Shown in pieces: positions 1-8,136 of a stretch of DNA of 64,000 nt (position 1 is its first letter; the number at the start of each line of letters is the position of its first letter). This stretch comes from an uncultured Acetatifactor sp. GTDB lineage: Bacteria > Bacillota > Clostridia > Lachnospirales > Lachnospiraceae. The DNA lies in assembly GCA_910578815.1 (NCBI GenBank), contig CAJTSE010000001.1, positions 1 to 64,000 of the forward strand, written 5' to 3'. A model generated the notes under the pieces. It did no database searches. It was not told the origin of the DNA and was given only the letters and a program-made list of their open reading frames with translations. The translations under genes were made by a program, and so were the position numbers.

Positions 1-54
1 TCCAGTGTACTCTTCGAGTCCAGTGTACTCTTCGAGTCCAGTGTACTCTTCGAG
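1..54. repeat. 18-bp tandem repeat, three perfect copies
   Basis: Three head-to-tail copies of TCCAGTGTACTCTTCGAG lie just past the ilvC stop codon. The first copy starts at the window edge, so the array may be longer. Each copy contains half of the palindrome that is completed only after the third copy. No gene is visible in it. Confidence 0.9.
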
Positions 55-59
55 TACAC
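41..59 (-). terminator. Palindrome after ilvC, possible weak terminator
   Basis: GTGTACTC-TTC-GAGTACAC is a perfect 8-bp stem with a 3-nt loop directly after the ilvC stop codon. It is well placed to end the ilv transcript, but no U-tract follows because the tandem repeat follows instead. It could be an mRNA 3'-end stabiliser rather than a true terminator. Confidence 0.4.
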
Positions 60-60
60 G

Positions 61-1080
61 TCAGTTATTGATCAGCTTGTCCTCTTCGTTGTTCCAGCTG
101 TAAAGCTTTCGGATCTCTTCACCAACCTTCTCCGAAGGATGCTCGGAAGCCAGCTTTCTCATCGCCTTAAAGTGAACCTGCTTTCCGGCAGGGGACATAT
201 CCAGCAGGAATTCCTTGGCAAAGGTTCCGTCCTGAATGTCGCTTAAAATTTTCTTCATGGTCTTCTTAGTCTCTTCGGTGACCAGCTTGGGCCCAGTGAT
301 ATAATCGCCGTATTCAGCCGTATTGGAGATGGAATATCTCATGCCGGCAAAGCCGCTCTGATAAATCAGGTCAACAATCAGCTTCATCTCATGGATACAC
401 TCGAAGTAAGCATTTCTCTCGTCATAGCCTGCTTCCACCAAGGTCTCAAAGCCTGCCTGCATCAGCGCGCACACGCCGCCGCACAAAACTGCCTGCTCAC
501 CAAACAGATCCGTTTCCGTCTCGGTGCGGAAAGTAGTTTCCAGCACACCGGCTCTTGCTCCACCGATTCCCAGCGCATAAGCCAGCGCAAGGTCCTGTGC
601 CTTACCGGTGGCATCCTGCTCTACAGCGATCAGACAGGGAACACCCTTGCCTTCCTGATACTCGCTTCTAACGGTATGGCCGGGGCCCTTGGGCGCGATC
701 ATGGTCACGTCCACGTCTGCGGGAGGTACAATACATCCAAAATGAATATTGAAGCCATGGGCAAACATCAGCATATTACCTGCTTCCAGATTGGGCGCAA
801 TGTCATTCTTATAAAGATCAGCCTGCTTCTCGTCGTTAATGAGGATCATGATGATGTCAGCCTTCTTTGCCGCCTCTGCCGCAGTGAAGACCTCAAAGCC
901 CTGCTTTACCGCCTTGTCCCAGGATTTGGAGCCCTCGTAAAGACCGATGATTACATGACAGCCGGAATCCTTCAGATTCAGCGCATGTGCATGTCCTTGG
1001 CTGCCGTAGCCGATGATGGCAATGGTCTTGCCCTCCAGCAGCGACAGATTACAATCCTCCTGATAAAAAATCTTAGCCAT
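61..1080 (-). CDS. ilvC: Ketol-acid reductoisomerase (NADP+)
   Basis: This is the second common enzyme of valine/isoleucine synthesis. It isomerises and reduces acetolactate or acetohydroxybutyrate to dihydroxy acids in the cytosol. The 339-residue length fits class I KARI. The Rossmann loop GYGSQGHAHALNLKDSG is at about residues 24-40, and the knotted C-terminal domain carries DLFGEQAVLCGG and the E-rich metal-binding helices (CIHEMKLIVDLIY). The start has a good upstream purine-rich site. It is the last gene of an ilvB-small subunit-small subunit-ilvC operon, about 107 nt after the preceding stop. Nothing suggests loss of function. Confidence 0.97.
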   Translation of the reverse strand: MAKIFYQEDCNLSLLEGKTIAIIGYGSQGHAHALNLKDSGCHVIIGLYEGSKSWDKAVKQGFEVFTAAEAAKKADIIMILINDEKQADLYKNDIAPNLEAGNMLMFAHGFNIHFGCIVPPADVDVTMIAPKGPGHTVRSEYQEGKGVPCLIAVEQDATGKAQDLALAYALGIGGARAGVLETTFRTETETDLFGEQAVLCGGVCALMQAGFETLVEAGYDERNAYFECIHEMKLIVDLIYQSGFAGMRYSISNTAEYGDYITGPKLVTEETKKTMKKILSDIQDGTFAKEFLLDMSPAGKQVHFKAMRKLASEHPSEKVGEEIRKLYSWNNEEDKLINN

Positions 1081-1187
1081 TTCCTTTTCCTCCGTTTCGG
1101 TTTTAAATATATGTTTTGTCTGCTAAAAGTATATACCTGTTGTTCGAGTGTCAATTTTATACTTGTTTGGACCGAATGTCAATGATA

Positions 1188-1691
1188 TTATTCATCCAAA
1201 TAAATAATATGGTCCGTCCCTCTTCCAAGGCCGGCAATTCCGGTCCTGGCAAGCTCTAAGATTCCATATTCCTCCATCAGGCGGATAAATGCCTCCACCT
1301 TCTGTTGATTGCCCGTCAGCTCGATCACCAGACTTTCCGGCGCGAAGTCAATAATCTTTGCCCTGAAGGAATCCACTACCGCAATTACGTCCTGCCGCTG
1401 TTCCTTGGAAGCATGTACCTTGATCAAAACCAGTTCCCGGTAAACACTTTCATCCGGCTTCAGCTCATGAATATCTCTGACATCCACCAGCTTTTCCACC
1501 TGCTTTTCGATTTGCTCCAGAATTTCGTCATCTCCGGAGGCAACAATGGTAATTCTGGTAAATCTGGGATCCGCCGTAACGCCGGCCGTAATACTCTCGA
1601 TATTATATCCCCGCCTGGAAAACAGGCCGGATATGCGGCTCAACACGCCGGAGGTATTGTCAACCAGTAGCTGAAATACTTTTTTCTGCAT
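1188..1691 (-). CDS. ilvH: Acetolactate synthase small (regulatory) subunit, copy 1
   Basis: This ACT-domain regulatory subunit should bind the IlvB catalytic subunit and confer valine feedback. The 167-residue protein has the N-terminal ACT signature (LLVDNTSGVLSRISGLFSRR, residues about 6-25) followed by the small-subunit C-terminal domain (ELVLIKVHA, LELARTGIAGLGRG). I placed the start at MQKKVFQ, which has an AGAGGTG site; the longer frame upstream runs into the palindromic element and looks non-coding. It lies between a second small-subunit gene and ilvC. The two small subunits differ at many positions, so this is an old paralogue pair and not a recent duplication. Confidence 0.93.
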   Translation of the reverse strand: MQKKVFQLLVDNTSGVLSRISGLFSRRGYNIESITAGVTADPRFTRITIVASGDDEILEQIEKQVEKLVDVRDIHELKPDESVYRELVLIKVHASKEQRQDVIAVVDSFRAKIIDFAPESLVIELTGNQQKVEAFIRLMEEYGILELARTGIAGLGRGTDHIIYLDE

Positions 1692-1779
1692 GAAAATCAC
1701 ACCTCTTTTTCTTAAATATCTTATATTTATACATACTATCTTTACATGGCTTACTTTCTCTCGGTTCCTTTTACGTCCT

Positions 1780-2045
1780 AATATAACAATATCCGGCGGG
1801 GATGTCAACCGCCAACACGCTGTAGCGAAGCTTACCCCTATTCGTTCGGCCATACAATAAACAGGGAACAGGCGGCAGCCGTTCATCCTTTTCAACGAGG
1901 ACTGTAGGAGACATCGGTACTTGGCAAGCGTACTGTGCTTGCCTATGTACTGTTATGTCGAGCCCCAAGCGCAAGCGTGTCCGAATGAGAAGGATGAACG
2001 ATCGCCTCCGTCAGGTTGTTGGAAGTCCGAACGAACACGTTTACT
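1780..2045. repeat. Palindromic intergenic element between the two ilv small-subunit genes
   Basis: The 354-bp gap holds two diverged inverted arms (about 1836-1896 and 1983-2043). Both contain GTTCATCCTTYTC and a TTCGTTCGG-type block in opposite orientation. Inside is a perfect hairpin, GGCAAGC-GTACTGT-GCTTGCC (1923-1943). Read outward, each arm would encode a similar short peptide (EKDER-PP), which is what an inverted repeat produces and is not evidence for a gene. The right arm runs almost to the stop codon of the neighbouring small-subunit gene. No transposase is present. It resembles a non-autonomous MITE-like or REP-like element. Confidence 0.6.
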
Positions 2046-2543
2046 CTACTCGTTTTCCCCGCACTTTGACAGGGCCAGGGTCCCCGTGCGCGCCACTTCT
2101 ACGATGCTGATGGTCTCCAGCAGAGTAATCAGGGACCTTACCCGTTCCGGGGCGTCACAGATTTGCAGCATCATAAAATGCTTTGACATGTCAACGATCT
2201 CCACAGAATTCATGCTTTCACAGATCTCCAGAATTTCCCGGCGGTTATTTTTATTGTATTTTACCTTGACAAGCATCAGCTCTCTAGTGATACACTGCTG
2301 TTCGGAAAAGGTCTTGACCTTAATGACGTCCAGCTTTTTGTTCAACTGTTTTTCAATCTGCTCAATGGTCCGTTCATCGCCGCTGCTGACGATGGTCATG
2401 CAGGACACCGCGGAATCGTCCGTCTCGCCTACCGCAAGGCTGTCTATATTAAAGCAGCGTCTGGAAAAAAGCCCGGCCACCTTGCACAGCACGCCGGAAC
2501 GGTTTTCCACCAACACGGAATAAATTCTAGTCTTCATTTTCAT
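2046..2543 (-). CDS. ilvN: Acetolactate synthase small (regulatory) subunit, copy 2
   Basis: This 165-residue ACT-domain regulatory subunit is directly downstream of ilvB. The N-terminal ACT domain reads SVLVENRSGVLCKVAGLFSRR, and the C-terminal domain has ELMLVKVKYN and VEVARTGTLALSKCG. I chose the ATG preceded by AGGAGGTGCCC; an in-frame ATG two codons later is also possible. The gene begins about 13 nt after the ilvB stop and should be translationally coupled. Two full-length small subunits for a single large subunit is unusual, and the pair may form mixed complexes or respond to different effectors (inference). The last codons abut the palindromic element. Confidence 0.9.
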   Translation of the reverse strand: MKMKTRIYSVLVENRSGVLCKVAGLFSRRCFNIDSLAVGETDDSAVSCMTIVSSGDERTIEQIEKQLNKKLDVIKVKTFSEQQCITRELMLVKVKYNKNNRREILEICESMNSVEIVDMSKHFMMLQICDAPERVRSLITLLETISIVEVARTGTLALSKCGENE

Positions 2544-2556
2544 GGGCACCTCCTGT

Positions 2557-4173
2557 TCATTTCACCAAATCCATGGGGTCGATCAGACACTCCAGCAGGA
2601 CAGAACGGTCGTCCTTTAAGAATTCGTCAATCACCTCGTCGCAGCGCTCCATATTTTCCAGACGCAGGAAAGGCAGGTCATAGGCCGCGGCAAGCTTTTC
2701 CAGGTCAGGACTTCCTGAAAGATCAACTACGGAATAATGATCCTTGTAGGTATAATGCTGGTACTCCCGCACCATCCCTAAGTAATTGTTTTTCAGAACC
2801 ACAATTTTTACCGGAATATCATGCTGGCGCATGGTAGCAAGCTCCATCATGGACATCTGGAAGGAACCGTCTCCGCAGACCGCAACTATCTGTCTTTCCG
2901 GTGCAGCAAGCTTTGCCCCCATTGCCGCCGGAATGGAATATCCCATGGTCCCCATGCCGCCGGAGGTAAGAAATTTTCCTTTCTTGATCTTCGCATACCC
3001 GCAGGACCAGATTTGATTCTGTCCCACGTCCGCCACATAGACTCCATTCTCTTCCATCTTTTCAGAAAGCCTGGCGATAAAGGCAGCCGGATCCACAAAA
3101 TCAGGACTTGGACTGCGTTTTGGCATCATATCCCTGCGGTAGGTATCCAGCGTACTTAACCATTCGTTGCAGGAGCAGACAAATTCTTCTTTTGCGAAAT
3201 CGCTGAAAATATGCCTGGCATCTCCCACCAGGGGAATGGTCGGCCCTGCATTTTTACCGATTTCCGCAGGATCCACATCAATATGCACCAGAACCTTATC
3301 TCTGGTAATCAAATCCGGTTGGCTTACGGCACGGTCCGCCACACGGGCTCCCACCATAATCAGCAGATCAGATTCATTCATGGCCCGATTTGCAAAGGGC
3401 TTTCCGTTGTTTCCTACCATTCCGAAATAAAGAGGATGCTCTGTAGGCATAACGCCGATTCCCATCATGGTGGAGACTACCGGAACCCTATGCTTTTCTG
3501 CAAATGCTCTAAGCTCTTCCTCCGCCTGGCTCAGCAGTACGCCTCCGCCTGCGCAGATGATCGGGCGCTTTGCCTTTTCCAGCTCTCTGATTACCTTTTT
3601 GATCTGTACCGCGTGCCCCTTGACGGTGGGCTTATAGGTACGCAGCGACACCTCTTCCGGATATTTGAACTTGTTTACGGGTCCGTTCTGGATGTCAATG
3701 GGAACATCAATCAGCACCGGCCCTTTTCTTCCGGTATTGGCAATATGAAACGCCTCTTTAAAAATGCGGGGAATTTCATTTGGATCCTTTACCAGATAAC
3801 TGTATTTCACAAAGGATTCCACGGCTCCTGTAATATCCGCCTCCTGAAATACGTCGCTGCCCAAAAGCTCACTGTTTACCTGTCCCGTAATACAGATCAG
3901 AGGAATGCTGTCCGCAAAGGCCGTGGCAATTCCGGTAATTACATTTGTGGCGCCTGGGCCGGAAGTCACGGCACAGACTCCCGGCCGGTTTGTCATCCTT
4001 GCCACACCGCTGGCCGCATGAGCCGCATTTTGCTCCGTGCGGATCAAAACAGTACGAATATCCGATTCCAATATACTGTTATAAAAAGGACAGATCGCAA
4101 CCCCCGGATAACCGAATACGGTTGTTACTCCCTCAGCCTCAAGACATTTTATAATGGCATCTGCACCTGTCAT
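2557..4173 (-). CDS. ilvB: Acetolactate synthase large (catalytic) subunit
   Basis: This ThDP/FAD-dependent enzyme condenses pyruvate with pyruvate or 2-ketobutyrate. The catalytic glutamate region is RTEQNAAHAASG (about residue 47). The ThDP-Mg motif starts GDGSFQMSMMELATMRQ and ends in KNNYLGMVREYQ (about residues 435-470). At 538 residues it is slightly short but complete through all three domains. It is the first gene of the ilv operon and has a strong TAGGAGGAACGAAAT ribosome site. The catabolic pyruvate-only enzyme AlsS is unlikely given the two regulatory subunits and ilvC downstream. Confidence 0.95.
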   Translation of the reverse strand: MTGADAIIKCLEAEGVTTVFGYPGVAICPFYNSILESDIRTVLIRTEQNAAHAASGVARMTNRPGVCAVTSGPGATNVITGIATAFADSIPLICITGQVNSELLGSDVFQEADITGAVESFVKYSYLVKDPNEIPRIFKEAFHIANTGRKGPVLIDVPIDIQNGPVNKFKYPEEVSLRTYKPTVKGHAVQIKKVIRELEKAKRPIICAGGGVLLSQAEEELRAFAEKHRVPVVSTMMGIGVMPTEHPLYFGMVGNNGKPFANRAMNESDLLIMVGARVADRAVSQPDLITRDKVLVHIDVDPAEIGKNAGPTIPLVGDARHIFSDFAKEEFVCSCNEWLSTLDTYRRDMMPKRSPSPDFVDPAAFIARLSEKMEENGVYVADVGQNQIWSCGYAKIKKGKFLTSGGMGTMGYSIPAAMGAKLAAPERQIVAVCGDGSFQMSMMELATMRQHDIPVKIVVLKNNYLGMVREYQHYTYKDHYSVVDLSGSPDLEKLAAAYDLPFLRLENMERCDEVIDEFLKDDRSVLLECLIDPMDLVK

Positions 4174-4243
4174 ATTTCGTTCCTCCTACTTTATTGGTTT
4201 CTGCATTCTCTGTTATCCGTCATACCGGCTTCCCGCAGACATA

Positions 4244-4272
4244 ACGTTACAGAAGTATTTTAAAGCTTTCAA
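4244..4272 (-). promoter_or_regulatory. Candidate promoter of the ilv operon
   Basis: On the minus strand TTGAAA and TAACGT are 17 nt apart, about 70 nt upstream of ilvB. The -35 is good and the -10 is poor. The 157-nt gap after metH shows no T-box or attenuator-like leader. Confidence 0.3.
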
Positions 4273-4330
4273 GATGAGCGTTATCTCAGCGTATACGCTT
4301 TCACCAGCGTTTTCCTTAAAACCTGCCGCA

Positions 4331-6961
4331 TCAGCTCTCGCTCTCCCGTGTGGAGCCGGCCAACCGTTTTGCCAGCCTTACCGCTTCCGCGGCATCTCTG
4401 GAATATCCGTCGGCGCCGATCTCATCGGCATATTCCTGAGTGATGACCGCCCCGCCGATCATAATTCTGGCAGATACGTTCTGCTCCCTTGCATAAGCAA
4501 CCACTTCCTTCATGCGCTGCATGGTAGTAGTCATCAGGGCGGACAGCGCGATGATTTGAGCATGATATTCTTTAGCAGCCTCAATAATCTTTTCCGCGGG
4601 AACATCCTTCCCTAAGTCGATCACGTGAAAACCATGATTTTTCAGCATCAGGGCCACCAAATTTTTACCGATGTCATGAATATCCCCCTCCACCGTGGCA
4701 ATCACTACCGTCGGCCGGTCCGTTTCCGGCCCGTTTTCCTTTAAAAGCAGAGGTTCCAGCACTTCAATGGAATTTTTCATAGCTTCCGCGCTGCCGATCA
4801 ACTGGGGCAGAAAATACTTTCCCCTGTCAAACAACTCACCCACTTCATTAATGGCGGGCAGCAAGACCTCATTGAGCAATGCCTGCGGTTCCTCTCCCGC
4901 TTTCAGTGCTTCATTGGTTATGGCAGCGATGCCGTTCTTATTTCCTTTCATAACAGCATGGCGGAGCCTGTATCGGTTTTCATTTTCCGCCGGGACCTCT
5001 GGCTGACCGCTTACGGTCTGCAGGGGATTTACCGGCTGCATCACTGTTTCCCGTTTTAATGCGGCCGCCTGCGCCTCACCTGCTCCTTCTGTTTTTATTC
5101 CATTTACTCCTTGACCGGATTTTTCTTCCTGCATTACCTCCGGTCCGGCAGCCTGAACAAGCGCCTGCTTCCTTTGCTGTTCTTCTCTTGCCCGCTTTTT
5201 CTCTGCAAGCGTACCGGTGTATTCGATATACCGAATATCCGCGTCTTCCTTAGCCAGCAGCAGATCTGCGGCCAGCGCGCAGCTGACCAGCAGCTCCTGG
5301 GAGGGATTGGCAATCGCCATAGTCAGCCCCTCCCTGATGGCAAGGGTGAGAAAAGCCGTATTTACATAGCTCCGCTCCGGCATCCCGAAAGAAATATTGG
5401 ACAGCCCGCAGATGGTTGCCAGTCCCGCCTCCCGGCAATAGCGGATGGTTTCCAGCGTTTCCAGCGCCGCCTTTCTGTTGGCACCCACGGTAGTCACCAG
5501 ACCATCCACCACCACATCTTCTTTTTCCATGCCAAGCCGATACGCCCGTTCCAGAATTCTATCAATAATCTGCTTTTTTTCTTCCAGACTTTCCGGCAGT
5601 CCCTTGTCCGACAGAGGCAGCAAAATGAACATGGCTCCATATTTTTTAACGATGGGAAGCAGCTTTTCAAATTTTTCCGTTTCCAGCGAGACGGAGTTGA
5701 CCAGCGCCCGTCCCGGATAACGGCGAAGCGCCGCCTCCAATACCTCCACGTGGCTGGAATCCAGAGACAGAGGCAGGCTGGTAACTCCGGAGACTTCGTC
5801 TATGGTTCGCAGCATCATGGCTTTTTCGTCGATCCCGCTCATGCCCATGTTGACATCCAGAATACAGGCGCCGTCTTTTTCCTGCTCTTCGGTAAACTGC
5901 AGTACCCTGTCCATGACACCTTCCCGCAGTTCGGCCTGCAGGGCCTTTTTCCCGGTGGGGTTAATCCGTTCTCCCACGACCAAGAAATTTCCATCCAGGC
6001 CAAATTCCAGAGTCTGCCGCTCCGAAGTCAGGTAACGCGTTCCCGGCTTTCTCCGTTCCGCCTTGCAATTCGTTTCCCGGCCAAAGGTCTCCGCAAGCCT
6101 GCCGATAAACTCCGGTGTGGTTCCGCAGCAGCCGCCCAGCACCGTTGCGCCGGCTGCCGTCAGCTCCTGCATTTCCTCCGCAAACCGCTCCGGATCCATT
6201 TCATAGCAGGTACGCCCCTGCTCATCCAGAAAGGGAAGCCCGGCGTTGGGCTTGGCAATAATGGGAATATTTTTGGTGACGGCCGTCATATCCGCCACAA
6301 TCTGCCGCATGGCGGCAGGGCCTGTGGAGCAGTTTACGCCTACGGCGCAGGCCCCAAGGCTTTCCAGTACTATAGCGGCCGTTTTTGCATCGGTGCCGTA
6401 CAGCGTTCTTCCGCCCGTCTCAAAGGTCATGGTTACCATCACAGGCAGTTCACAGACCTCTTTGGCCGCAATGAGGGCCGCCCGGACCTCCGCCAAACTC
6501 ATCATAGTTTCCACCGCAAGCAGGTCCGCTCCCGCCTGCACCAAAGCAAGTATCTGCTCCTTATAGATCCCAATCAGTTTCTCTAATTCAAGGTTTCCTA
6601 TGGGCGCAAGCTGTACTCCCGTCATGGTAAGATCTCCCGCCACATAGACCCTGCGGCCTGCGGCGGTTTCCGCCGCTTCTTTGGAGATGGACACCAGCTC
6701 ACTGTTCATGGCTTCCAGTTGTCCCTGAAGCCCGTATTCCGAAAGTTTTATCCGGTTGGCCGTAAAGGTGGGCGCATAGATAATATCAGCCCCGGCAAGC
6801 ACATACTCCTTCTGAAGTGCCAGCATAATCTCACGATGCTCCAAAATCCACTGCTCCGGGCAGACACCGGAGGGCATTCCTGCCTTAACCAGATTGGAAC
6901 CCGTGGCTCCGTCTAAATATATATAATTTTTTGATAACGCAAAAAAGTCGTTCCGTGTCAT
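4331..6961 (-). CDS. metH: Cobalamin-dependent methionine synthase, no reactivation domain
   Basis: It transfers methyl from 5-methyl-THF to homocysteine through cobalamin. The 876 residues read in order: homocysteine-binding domain with zinc cysteines (GVNCSTGP and GGCCGTTPEF, about residues 200-290), pterin-binding domain (VGERINPTGKK through LSLDSSHVEVLEAALRRYPG), then the B12 cap and Rossmann domain with GDIHDIGKN at about residue 760, where His is the lower cobalt ligand. It ends soon after the B12 domain, so the AdoMet-dependent activation domain is missing. Clostridial MetH often has this layout and then depends on a separate activation protein, which is not in this window. Residues about 570-640 form a Gln/Glu/Ala-rich linker that looks inserted. 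Confidence 0.94.
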   Translation of the reverse strand: MTRNDFFALSKNYIYLDGATGSNLVKAGMPSGVCPEQWILEHREIMLALQKEYVLAGADIIYAPTFTANRIKLSEYGLQGQLEAMNSELVSISKEAAETAAGRRVYVAGDLTMTGVQLAPIGNLELEKLIGIYKEQILALVQAGADLLAVETMMSLAEVRAALIAAKEVCELPVMVTMTFETGGRTLYGTDAKTAAIVLESLGACAVGVNCSTGPAAMRQIVADMTAVTKNIPIIAKPNAGLPFLDEQGRTCYEMDPERFAEEMQELTAAGATVLGGCCGTTPEFIGRLAETFGRETNCKAERRKPGTRYLTSERQTLEFGLDGNFLVVGERINPTGKKALQAELREGVMDRVLQFTEEQEKDGACILDVNMGMSGIDEKAMMLRTIDEVSGVTSLPLSLDSSHVEVLEAALRRYPGRALVNSVSLETEKFEKLLPIVKKYGAMFILLPLSDKGLPESLEEKKQIIDRILERAYRLGMEKEDVVVDGLVTTVGANRKAALETLETIRYCREAGLATICGLSNISFGMPERSYVNTAFLTLAIREGLTMAIANPSQELLVSCALAADLLLAKEDADIRYIEYTGTLAEKKRAREEQQRKQALVQAAGPEVMQEEKSGQGVNGIKTEGAGEAQAAALKRETVMQPVNPLQTVSGQPEVPAENENRYRLRHAVMKGNKNGIAAITNEALKAGEEPQALLNEVLLPAINEVGELFDRGKYFLPQLIGSAEAMKNSIEVLEPLLLKENGPETDRPTVVIATVEGDIHDIGKNLVALMLKNHGFHVIDLGKDVPAEKIIEAAKEYHAQIIALSALMTTTMQRMKEVVAYAREQNVSARIMIGGAVITQEYADEIGADGYSRDAAEAVRLAKRLAGSTRESES

Positions 6962-7055
6962 AAAGGTTTCTCCGTTTTCACATGGTTAAGCTGTGTCATA
7001 TCATATCATATATCAGAAGGAACCGTAAAGGGGGTATTGCCTATTCAGACAAAAT

Positions 7056-7083
7056 ATGATAAATTTAAATGTACCTTACCCAA
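7056..7083 (-). promoter_or_regulatory. Candidate metH promoter
   Basis: TTGGGT and TATCAT are spaced 16 nt apart on the minus strand, about 95 nt upstream of metH. The divergent lipoprotein gene starts 30 bp beyond. I see no SAM (S-box) or cobalamin riboswitch in this short divergent region. Confidence 0.4.
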
Positions 7084-7113
7084 AAGCTATCATAAACCGG
7101 AGGTTAAATTGCA

Positions 7114-7590
7114 TTGAAAAATAAGCTTTTTGTGTTGATTACAGCCGTTCTTGCTGCCATCCTCTTGACGGCATGTGGGGAAGATCCTGAATTGGCACGT
7201 TTTCGCAAAAATATAGATGATTTCTGTACCAAACTTTCAGATATAGACAGTGCCATGAACAATATAGATGCGGAAGCAGATACTGCCGTGGCAGAATTTT
7301 TAAGTTATCTGGATGACCTGGACCTTGTTTTCCAGTCCTTTGCCAAGCTGGATTTCCCGGAAGAATTTAAATTCCTGGAGGCTACTGCTGACGAAGCAAG
7401 CAGCTATATGACTACTGCAGCAGAAAGTTATAAAGAAGCGTATAGCAATAGCTCTTACAACGAATATACCGCCGATTACGCTTATGAAAATTATTCCAGA
7501 GCCTACAGAAGGGTCCAGATTATTATCAGCTTTCTGCGGGGCGAAACACCGGAAGACGTAGATATTATCACAGAGGACGATTCTCAGTAA
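7114..7590 (+). CDS. Small lipoprotein of unknown function
   Basis: This 158-residue protein has a lipoprotein signal peptide (hydrophobic stretch then lipobox LTAC, Cys at about residue 21). The mature part is acidic and predicted to be mostly helical, with regularly spaced Asp/Ala/Tyr (DDFCTKLSDIDSAMNNID, AYENYSRAYRRVQ). It begins with TTG after a GGAGG site about 10 nt upstream. I do not recognise a named family. It is divergent from metH and followed by a hairpin terminator, so it is monocistronic. The expected location is the outer face of the cytoplasmic membrane. Confidence 0.75.
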   Translation: MKNKLFVLITAVLAAILLTACGEDPELARFRKNIDDFCTKLSDIDSAMNNIDAEADTAVAEFLSYLDDLDLVFQSFAKLDFPEEFKFLEATADEASSYMTTAAESYKEAYSNSSYNEYTADYAYENYSRAYRRVQIIISFLRGETPEDVDIITEDDSQ

Positions 7591-7606
7591 CTCTAATTTA
7601 CTCTAA

Positions 7607-7642
7607 ATCAAATACTCCGCTGCAGACAACGGGGTATTTGAT
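7607..7642 (+). terminator. Stem-loop after the lipoprotein gene
   Basis: ATCAAATACTCCG pairs with CGGGGTATTTGAT (13 bp, one G-T) across a 10-nt loop. It lies between converging genes and could serve both, although neither side has a strong U-tract. Confidence 0.6.
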
Positions 7643-7666
7643 GATTCTCTTACGGCTTAAGCCATT

Positions 7667-8122
7667 TTACATCAAAACGCCAAATTTCAGTCGTAAGACG
7701 TTTTTGACTACAAAGTTTACAATCAATATTACCAGCCCCGTCCACAAATACCAGTCATGGAACCGCCATCCGCGGATCTTTTTCACGCCTAACCGCTGAA
7801 GACCCTGTGTCAGCAGAAACCCTAAGTAAACCACTGCAAAATACGGAACAAAAGGATGATACCAGAGAGCCTTTAAAACATGTCCGTGCAACAGCGCGAT
7901 CAGCGCCCTGGTCCCGCCGCAGCCGGGACAGTAGATGCCGAAAAAAACGTTAAAAAAACAGGGAACCGTGGGCAGATAATGCCTGAAAACACATTGATAC
8001 AGCACTGCCAGGGCCACTGCGCCTGCCAGTGCTGTAATTCCGATCCAAAACAACTGATCCTCCAGCTTTGGATTTTCCTGTTTTAAATTTTGGGGCTTTG
8101 TTTTCAACAGCATCTTCGTCAT
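7667..8122 (-). CDS. DUF2752 membrane protein
   Basis: This 151-residue integral membrane protein carries the DUF2752 hallmark FGIYCPGCGGTRA (about residues 62-74), a CPxCG-type motif followed by a conserved arginine, between transmembrane segments. There are about three hydrophobic helices. The biochemical role of the family is unknown. It starts 14 nt after the DUF4190-like gene and has only a weak ribosome site, so translation may be coupled. The pairing of DUF2752 with a DUF4190-type protein suggests a small two-gene membrane unit. Confidence 0.85.
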   Translation of the reverse strand: MTKMLLKTKPQNLKQENPKLEDQLFWIGITALAGAVALAVLYQCVFRHYLPTVPCFFNVFFGIYCPGCGGTRALIALLHGHVLKALWYHPFVPYFAVVYLGFLLTQGLQRLGVKKIRGWRFHDWYLWTGLVILIVNFVVKNVLRLKFGVLM

Positions 8123-8136
8123 CTATTTCATAATGG

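Noticed and set aside
1..54. CRISPR-like array
   Set aside because: The repeats are head to tail with no spacers and are only 18 bp.
1921..2523. Plus-strand frame spanning the palindromic element and the opposite strand of a small-subunit gene
   Set aside because: Half is antisense to a real gene and half is element sequence that gives a mirror-image peptide on the other strand.
3211..4263. Long plus-strand frame opposite ilvB
   Set aside because: Antisense shadow of ilvB with His/Arg-rich nonsense composition and no family resemblance.
4174..4330. T-box leader for the ilv operon
   Set aside because: No T-box core, no specifier-loop-like structure and no terminator in the 157-nt gap.
5111..6586. 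Long open frame on the plus strand opposite metH
   Set aside because: It is fully antisense to a well-supported gene, has no recognisable domains or ribosome site, and its length follows from codon bias of metH.
6962..7113. SAM or cobalamin riboswitch ahead of metH
   Set aside because: The divergent gap is too short and lacks the conserved S-box or B12-box segments.
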